Positions 56,650 to 64,000 of a stretch of DNA of 64,000 nt are shown here, piece by piece. Origin of the DNA: Rhynchonema sp. JSB1_4 (taxonomy: Eukaryota; Nematoda; Chromadorea; Monhysterida; Xyalidae); contig JASAMV010005288.1 of assembly GCA_030248065.1 (NCBI GenBank), positions 1 through 64,000 of the forward strand, written 5' to 3'. How positions within the stretch are numbered: position 1 is the stretch's first letter; the number at the start of each line of letters is the position of its first letter. Below the pieces are notes generated by a model. The model saw only the letters and a program-made list of their open reading frames with translations. It searched no databases and was not told the DNA's origin. The translations under genes and the position numbers were made by a program.

Positions 56650-59600
56650 AAAAAGGAGGAAAAACCAGCCAAACAACATATACACCCAGCCAGATGCGTA
56701 TGCACGAATCACAGGCTTCGTTGAATAAGTTAGTGAATATAATAATGATCGAACTTTCATGTTATCACCTGTCCAGCAATATAAAAAAGTTTGAAACCCG
56801 TAAACTTCTAAATACCTTCAACTGATCATCCGTAATTCTTGTGCGTGCGCGTCGCTGAGGCGATTGTGCCGCGGCACTGATCGGCATGGCAGCAGTGGCA
56901 GGTGTTGTTTGTGCCATACTGCTGCCGTCATTATTGTTGTTGATTTGCAACGGTTGCGTAGCACTGCTCATGCTCGTGGACACTATTGGTGCCAGTGACT
57001 GGTCACTATTGCCACTTTGTGGTTGATGTTGTTGTTGTTGTGTGGCAGCGACTGCCGCTAGTTGTGCTGCCATATCTGGTGGCAACATTGACATGAACGG
57101 ATTGTGTGCCATACTCGCTGCCATAGCTGCCATCATCAGTGGGTTGGCAGCACCCGCGGCTGCGGCAGTGCCACTAAATGGATTGAAACCGGTGGCTGCC
57201 ATAAGACTCAACCAGCCAGTTGGGTTCATCATACTGGGCGGCAGACCCGTTGTCGTTGTTGGTGTTGTTTGTTGTTGCTGTTGTTGTTGCTGTTGTTTAA
57301 CGAGTTGTTCCAACGCTGCCATTTGTGCCTGTTGTTGCTGCTGTTGTTGTTGTTGCTGCAACATTTGCTGACTCAGCTCGGCACTGCCGGAAGCAGTCGG
57401 TGTCTTCCCAGATACGGTCGGTTCGGCCGGGTTACGATGCTTGCCTGATTTTGAAGGCGACAACAACAGTGGATCGGTCACTGTGGGCTCGGTCGGTTGT
57501 TGTTGTTGCTGTTGCTTAGCCATCTGCGTGTCATAGGCGTCTTTCAACTCCTGACTAAGTCGTTCAATTTCCGACGTGGGCAGGGTGGCCTCCTGATGTT
57601 GCGATTCGACATGTGCTTTGAGCACCCAAATGCTGCTGAATGTTTTCGCGCACTGTTCGCACGTGAAATGACCGAACTCCGAGTCCGAGACCGGACCGTT
57701 CAGATGTCGATAGCCGATGCCGCTACTCGGTCTGGTCATTTTGCTGTTGGTCAGCCGGTGCTCGTCAGAGATTTCGTCAACGGCTCCTTCAGAGTTCGAC
57801 CGTTTTATGGAGGCGTGCTTGCGTTTGCGTTGACGCTGTAGCTCGTTGAATTGCATCACAACCTGAAAAAATAAACAGGGTTCAGCGAAGGAGTATTCGG
57901 AAATTTTCCAAATAAGCCCAACAGTCCGGTGGCTTACGTGCATACCGTTCGTTGACTGTCCACTGAGAACTTTTATTTTCAAGGTGGTTTCAAGAAAGTT
58001 CACCAAAATCAAATACACTCTAAACCACACACCTCAAATCCATAGTTTTCCAACATTCGTTTGAACGATGCGCCGGCCGACCGTCCCCCCGTTTGTGGCG
58101 TGCAGGTCAGCTGATGTTTCACCAGCTGTGCCTGCGTGTCCATGACGCTGCCACAATGTTCACACAAGGATGACAGATTGGGTACGGTATCGGTGTCACC
58201 CGGTCGCTCGATTAGTGGCTTTGAAGCATCGAGTTCGCCTGATATAGAAGGAAGTTTCTGAATTTTGGAAGGAAAACTTGAACATTGTGAAACATCAGCT
58301 AGCCAGCCAGCCCCCAACCGTTAGCCATCAGCTCACTGATTCGATTCATACGCGCGTCATGCGCCACCGATCGTAAATGCGTGTCGAGACTGGTGCCCTG
58401 ATTGTACGTGACTTTGCAGAGATTGCATCGGTAAGGCCTTGCTGTGTCAGGGAAGTTGCCTGATTGTGCAAGCTCAGTTAAAGCCGGCACGCGATTCAGA
58501 GCCGCCTGAACGTCGCTGGACAGATTGAGCGCTTGTGACTCGAGCATCTTTTTGGTTTTCGTCAAATGCGCGACCGAGTTGAAATGCACCTATGTGGAAT
58601 GGATGCAGGTTACGGTAAGTACGCATGCCTGGATTACTGTAATGTAGTAAGTAGCAACAGTAGTCTGACACCGTACCTGAAGAATGGTCTTCTGCGTGAA
58701 TGACTCGCGACAGATTTCGCATTTGTGCGGCCGCGTGGGGTCAAGATATTTGTCCACCGATTGACTAGAACCGGACGAAACATTAGAATTGCCAGACAGT
58801 GCGTTGACACGATGGGCGGTTGAGCGGTAGTGGACGGATAGATAAGACTGTAATGAAGTTGGGTTACGGTGATGAGGTTACTGTTTTTTTGGACCAAAAG
58901 TAAATTTTCAAACCTGATTCGTGAATCCCATCTGACACTTGTCACATCGGTATGGTCGATCGGCACTACCGTAACTCTCCTGAGCCATGTCCGTTGTATT
59001 GAGCCGGTCCTCATCAGTGGTGCTGTGATGACCATTGGTCAGATGCATAGTCGATGACGAAGAGGAAACATGCGACATTTCAACATGATGTTTCAAGGCC
59101 AATGCCGAATCGCAGGTCTTGTCGCACAGTTTGCATTGGATCATGCCCTGCCCGCCTTGATGCGTCAGGGTGCAATGTGTCGCAAGCTGTTGCGCGCTAC
59201 GGAATGCCAACGTGCACTCGGCGCAGCGATGTGTGTGTTCAGGGGTACTGTTGGCGGGTGACGCGTGCAGCTCACCGAAATGCGCCTGAAAATTAGTAGG
59301 AATGAATTTTGAGGCCCGATTAGTCATTTTCTGTCCTTATGTATTAGTCATCACTTAACTAATCAGAACATAAATACGGTAAATTACACCAGGAAATTGC
59401 ATCCCGTATTCGAAAAAAACACAGATGGTAAGCCAGGTTATCGGGTGATATTTTCGAAACGGTGTAAAGGTCGGTGGAAAGCTCGGTCGACAGCTTAGTG
59501 TGATAGACCTAGGTGTAAACTTGAAACATTCCACGTTAATAACAGGCAATGTTTCACGTTTACACCGATCTACGCCGACCGAGCTTTCTACCGAACATTA

Positions 59601-60975
59601 CGCCGACCTTTACACCCAACTGACCTTTACACCGTTTCGAAAATTCCACCCATCGTCAGTGCTAAAATTCATACACATTCTATAGGCCAGAAGACCACCC
59701 AGAAAACACACCCTGGACGACTTCGAAAGATGATAGTGCTAAACTGATTAAAAAATATAAAAATTATGTGACAATAATAAATAGTACTAGACGGGACCCG
59801 TGCCTACGGCCCTGGCTACATCGTCGCGCCCGTGCCGTGCCACCCCCCCCCCCCCCGAAAGACCCGTTAGCATACCCAAAGCTACGCGTGAAAATTGACC
59901 CGTCCGCACCTCCGAGGAGGGGCCACAGACACACACACACATACGTCTTCCTGTTTTAGTGGTATAGACGTGTAACACATATGTACAGTACCTGAAGACC
60001 AGCGGCCGTTTTGAACATTTGTCTGCAATTGCGCTGCCAGCACCGGTACCGCTGTCCAGCCTCGGTGTCAGTAACTGGTGTGTGCTCACTTTCAGCTTGG
60101 TGCTCAAAGAGGTCGGAAGCGGTTTCGAACTTGACCGCGCACGCCGGGCAGGACAGGTAAACGCTGGTGTCACTCGGCGCCACTTGCGGTAGCAGGGTGC
60201 GGATCAGGGTTTGTACTGTATCGGCGGCCACCTTGTGTGCCTGAATTATGAAGGCGGAAAATTTAGAACGTATCTAGCCCAATGTCCAAAAAAACACTTT
60301 GAACAGAAAAAAAACAAATAGCACTATATTTCTACGTTTTCCGTCGATTTACTTTCAAAATGAAAAACATGAAACAGTCACTAACATCCAAATAGTGTTG
60401 CTCGATTTTGTACGACTCAGCGTCGACGGTGTCTTTGCACAACGGGCAGGTTACGGTAGATGTTTCATCAGCCAGTGTGCATCCTGGTAACGGGCCACTG
60501 ACGTCAGCCTCGTGTTCCAGCGTGAGAAGTTCGCTGTGCTGCTCCTCGGCGTGCGATTGAAGGGTGCGTTTCAAATCTGAAGGTTTGTGTTTTGTTTAAT
60601 TGCGTCACAAAACCTTATTGTCATTATTCAAATTTCGACGAATGGTGCGGCCACTTGCAACTCTACGCACTGCACAGTGCGGCTGCTAATGTTTCAGATA
60701 CAATATATCACCAAAGTCCTGTAACTTAGATGAGAAAAAACTAATAAAAAAGTCGATTTCCGATCACGTTACTACGAAGAGGACAGACTAATTAATGACT
60801 CACTGGTCGTAAACGTGCACCAAGCACAGGCATGTACGGCATCGTTCATGGCGATTAGTTCCGAATCACGATCCGGTGTGGGTGATGCAAGTAGGGAATC
60901 TGCAAAGGATACTTTGTGAACTTTTTTGTGAATTTCAGCTGTTTGGAGCCGAAACCGATAATCATGTGAGGACAT
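49121..60975 (-). CDS. zfh-2/ZFHX3-type zinc-finger homeodomain transcription factor
   Basis: Large nuclear DNA-binding regulator. Minus-strand exons: 60975-60804, 60576-60386, 60240-59992, 59285-58914, 58847-58677, 58589-58319, 58238-58033, 57862-56816, 56336-56076, 55904-55631, 55244-54945, 54594-54419, 54064-53942, 53872-53791, 53706-53567, 53175-52942, 52551-52401, 52332-52205, 51949-51785, 51625-51470, 51165-50772, 50394-50183, 49339-49121; 5694 nt, 1897 residues, all phases fit. Three homeodomains: about 880-940 ([11 protein letters not shown] joined to [27 protein letters not shown]), about 1173-1230 ([35 protein letters not shown]) and about 1552-1610 ([36 protein letters not shown]). 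About 17 C2H2-like fingers flank them. Poly-Gln and Ala-rich tracts lie at 57.0-57.5 kb and a PLDLS motif at 52271-52285. Three homeodomains match Drosophila zfh-2 rather than the four of vertebrates. Upstream exons before the ATG are possible; the last finger (CTMCDVRL) looks cut short, so a further 3' exon is conceivable. Confidence 0.93.
49509..50048. mobile_element. hAT-type MITE (family B, reverse) in zfh last intron
   Basis: The ends CAGGGTTAGATTAAAA and CCAACCCTG are flanked by the 8-bp duplication GTCCCTAG (49501-49508, 50049-50056). It is 540 bp and matches 2513-3283 in reverse. Confidence 0.85.
52271..52285 (-). other. PLDLS motif (CtBP-binding type) in zfh protein
   Basis: In-frame codons for PLDLS in exon 52332-52205, in a Gln/Gly-rich disordered context between homeodomains 2 and 3. 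PxDLS is the known docking motif for the corepressor CtBP. Function here is inferred only. Confidence 0.6.
56561..56647. repeat. Poly(A) tract of about 81 bases in zfh intron
   Basis: An almost pure A run on the plus strand between C-rich and purine-rich sequence. No flanking target duplication was found. The length may be unreliable in the assembly. Confidence 0.8.
59445..59650. repeat. Inverted-repeat element (ATTTTCGAAACGGTGTAAAGG) in zfh intron
   Basis: ATTTTCGAAACGGTGTAAAGG near 59449 pairs with CCTTTACACCGTTTCGAAAAT near 59625. AAGCTCGGTCG and CCGACCGAGCTTT form an inner pair. It is probably a small foldback MITE. No clear target duplication. Confidence 0.6.
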
Positions 60976-60980
60976 TGTGC

Positions 60981-63239
60981 CTATAATAGTCCACATTTCG
61001 AAAATTTTCGACTAAGATAAACAGTGTCAGAGAGTGTCAGAATTGCACATACAGTTTTTGGGATAATCACTCATGTCGCAAAGACCGAATATTAGAACCT
61101 GAATGTTATTCGCAATTAATGTTCAATAAAGAGCTGGAATACTGTGGGTGGAGAGGTGGGGTTGACAGAAAACACAAATTACTGTGGAAAACTTTATGAA
61201 CCTGTTTTGGGTGCAATATGAGTTAAGAGCAATTAGACACTAATTTCAAGTTCGGTAATTAGACGGTATACGTGGGTAGAAGTGTTGTACTGGACGCGAG
61301 ACTTTCAAATGAAGTTTTAGATACTCGCAAAATACTAAACTAAATGACATTACCAAACCTTAATGCAAAGTTAAAAAATTCGTTGTTGTCAGAATTTTGC
61401 ACCTATACGTACATACCTAATGAGCGCGACAGGAGATGTTGCTAATGAAATAATGAATGAAATAAAATGCAGCCGCTTTGCACAAAAGACCAGGGAAGAA
61501 AATAGCCGTGCAGCAACTGATGAGCAAAAATAAATAAATATATAAATAATGAACACTACGGAGAGAGGGTTAGTTGATGTGCGAGGTTAACATTAACATT
61601 ATCATTATTATGGAGTGACAATTACAATATTCATTATCATCATTATAATAATACACACATTACCACCAAAGTACTGTATACATATAACCGTCGAATAGCA
61701 AATAGTGAAATTATGTATAATGTGTGGAGCAGAGGTGCGAAATATAAATGAAAAAACGAGAGGGCCAACTATAGTACCACATATACGCAACTTCAATGTC
61801 TATTATATAAACCGCTTTTCATTGTGACTCCACAGGCGTACGCAGGGACGAGGCTGTTTCAAAATCCGTCCTGCTAAACAATAGGCCGCGCCGGGACACC
61901 AACGTTATCGTGCACGCAAGTGACAACCGCAACAAATGTAGGTACTGTACACATTAGGTGTATCCAGGTGCTATTTGCAATTGCAATCCGGTTTACATAC
62001 TTACACTTTCAGCTGGCAGGGAATCGGAAGCTCTATAATGTTGCGCGTATTTCACAACCTCATATGTTGAAAAATGGCCTGCCAGCCTGGTTAGTTAGTT
62101 GGTTACCAGTTTGATTAGTTGGAAAAAGTTGCAGCAATCAAAAAAAGTTTAAAGTCCAGAACGCAAGTGATTGAAATCTGCAGCTATTGTTGTTTGCCTG
62201 CGTAGTAAAGGTGAGGCACGTCTGTTCAGGATCCGACAATGTGAGTAAACAGTGCCCAAACAGGTATATAATGCACCTGTGGTTTAGTTGATACCATTTC
62301 CAGAGAAAAAACACGCAATGCGAAAAACAACATTTAAAATTGCTGCAGTCATCGATCAGTTTACAATTCCAAATCTGATATTTTATATCTGATATTCTGA
62401 AAAATGAAATTCTGGCCTAAAACTCAACTGAAATTCTGCACGTATAATACGCATAACCTTTATTTCAACCTCACTAACGAACTATACATACATACATATA
62501 TGTATGTAGGTAGTAATAACTGCGCATATACTCAATGCAACGCTGCGACTAACGACGATGAAACTATCAAGTTGACTGCATACTCACTTTATATATTCAA
62601 ATGAGCGCATTTGTGCACCAAAAGTGTGTCACTCATAATGACACACAACACAATATAGCTTATTATTACTATCAACTTTGCTGAAATAATAGTACCATAA
62701 CTTTTCACACATGACACCAACTGAACCTTTCAGTTTATAGAGTTGTGGAACTTTGGAAGTTTCACAGTGCTTGAATTTGGAACTTTTTTGCGAGCGAGTT
62801 GTAACGAAGTTTTCTGTGAATTCCGTCATATTTTCGCCAGTCTTATCATTGTTCGGAGTCTACAACACGACTAATACAGTATAGGCCCCCCCCGCCCCCC
62901 CCCCCCCCCCCCCGCCCCTTTGATGTCGGTCGCGTCGGCCATTACAGGGTGTGTTTTATTTTTCGGAAACCCGCCTCCTTACTTTACCTCCCGCCCTTTT
63001 GCCTCCTCTCCAGTCTGATGTATCCCCCGAATAAGGCCCCCCCCTCTTCTCCCCCGCGATCTCTGCCCTCTCTACCTCTCCCCTAATATCCTATCCCCCT
63101 TTTCCGTTAATTTCCCACATTCAGTTTCACAACTGCGGTAATTTGTTGGTTCATGCCAATAGACATCAGATGGATTAATTGTGCTTTTTTAAAAATGATA
63201 ATGATGAGTATGTATGAAGTTATTTTGTAATCCATGCAT
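60981..63239. other. 5' flank of the zfh gene, no coding sequence recognised
   Basis: AT-rich, with a C-rich tract at 62885-62930 followed by pyrimidine-rich sequence to about 63110. Promoter elements and any upstream zfh exons would lie here but none can be identified. Confidence 0.45.
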
Positions 63240-63920
63240 AATTAATACATATATGGTATAAGACAGTTTGATAACACTTGATACACTGTAAAATACAAAG
63301 AAATGACGAGTTTATGTGTGGTAATCACTTTGGCCGCTTGTGCTTCATGGACAATCGGAGCTTCTCGTCCATCCGAGAATTCCTCTCTTGTCTCTTTTAG
63401 TTTTCTCGTTTCAGCGCTCATGTATTCCACGTTATATTCACCCCGAGTTGTCGTTGTCATCTCGCGTCGAGATTCGACATACGGGTACCTAGAATGGTAC
63501 ATGATCCTCCGTTTACGTTTTTGTGGATGTATACATAATTATTATTGCATGTTACTCCTCGGATACCGCGTGGTTCATGTGAATAGCGCGTTTACTTTAA
63601 TCGCCTCCACTTCCGTTTTTCTTAGTTGTGAGACCATCTTCTCTTCAGTGATTTCGGTCCTTGGATGTGTATGGCACTATAACTAGGTATTGGTGTGCGT
63701 GATGTACAGCCGGCTTCGACGAATGCAGCGCGTGATGAATGTTGGTCGTCGAAGTGTTTCATCCATCGGCGTCACGGATTGTCCTACTCGTCCGCGTGAT
63801 GTCCCTGCGTGTAAATTGTGCTCATTTATGTGGCATACATGGACACATGGAATATACAGCTTTATTCTACCTTTCCCCATTCTCCAGCATGCCTTTCCCC
63901 TGTTATATTTCACCACCCAC
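63240..63920 (-). CDS. Coding-like minus-strand pieces of an unidentified gene
   Basis: Three minus-strand stretches look protein-coding by composition. They are about 63800-63683 (VTPMDETLRRPTFITR, stop after THTNT), about 63660-63570 (RTEITEEKMVSQLRKTEVEA) and 63502-63300 (VESRREMTTTTRGEYNVEYM then ETRKLKETREEFSDG). The charged, Thr-rich sequence resembles linker regions of large cytoskeletal or muscle proteins, but no domain is recognised and the joins were not established. It could be the 3' end of a gene extending beyond the window. Confidence 0.3.
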
Positions 63921-64000
63921 CCTCACCTACAGTTTCTCCGCGTCGTCAGTACAACGCGTCGATGAACACAGAGTGACATCCGGCCAGTGGTTCGGCCCTC

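Noticed and set aside
56416..56760. Open frames of poly-Lys or poly-Phe
   Set aside because: They are translations of the 81-base A run in a zfh intron.

Overview
The window is eukaryotic, intron-rich genomic DNA and most likely nematode. Three things point there. There is an astacin protease with the prodomain, catalytic, EGF, CUB and TSP1 order known from nematode NAS proteins. There are three interstitial (TTAGGC)3 blocks, TTAGGC being the nematode telomere unit. There is also a three-homeodomain zfh-2/ZFHX-type gene. The species cannot be named from the sequence. Introns use GT..AG, are mostly long, and are loaded with small DNA transposons.

Layout. (1) About 133-5149, plus strand: the 3' four exons of a globin; its 5' end lies outside the window. 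(2) 5389-10375: almost solid nested MITEs. (3) 10481-25624, plus: a 15-exon Cables (CDK5 and ABL enzyme substrate) homologue of about 659 residues. Its intron 2 holds a 4.1 kb antisense non-LTR retrotransposon with a 13-bp target-site duplication, and its intron 6 holds a three-deep nest of elements. (4) 25876-27721: a MITE nest between the convergent 3' ends of Cables and the next gene. (5) 33631-27844, minus: a chymotrypsin-family (S1) serine protease, six exons found, signal-peptide exon not resolved. (6) 35906-46703, plus: an 18-exon secreted astacin of about 843 residues. Its intron 4 (3.8 kb) holds an inverted 29-bp minisatellite, the TTAGGC blocks and a hAT-like MITE with a second MITE inside it. 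(7) 60975-49121, minus: a 23-exon zinc-finger homeodomain gene of about 1897 residues. (8) 63240-63920, minus: weak coding-like pieces of a possible further gene.

For the Cables, astacin and zfh models the exon phases chain without conflict and the summed coding lengths divide by three, which is strong internal support. The six genes do not form a pathway. Their functions (oxygen/haem binding, cell-cycle adaptor, two extracellular proteases, developmental transcription factor) look independent.

The most unusual content is the repeat landscape. At least 15 complete elements have an 8-bp (or near-8-bp) target duplication and CAGGG/CAGTG/TAGGG-like ends, as in the hAT superfamily. Others have TA duplications (Tc1/mariner type) or TTA/TAA (PIF/Harbinger type). 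Several unrelated families share one architecture: a very short motif repeated many times in opposite orientations just inside the two ends. Separately, the exact 10-mer TGAAACATCA (either strand) occurs at least 11 times, eight of them outside coding exons, where chance predicts about 0.1.
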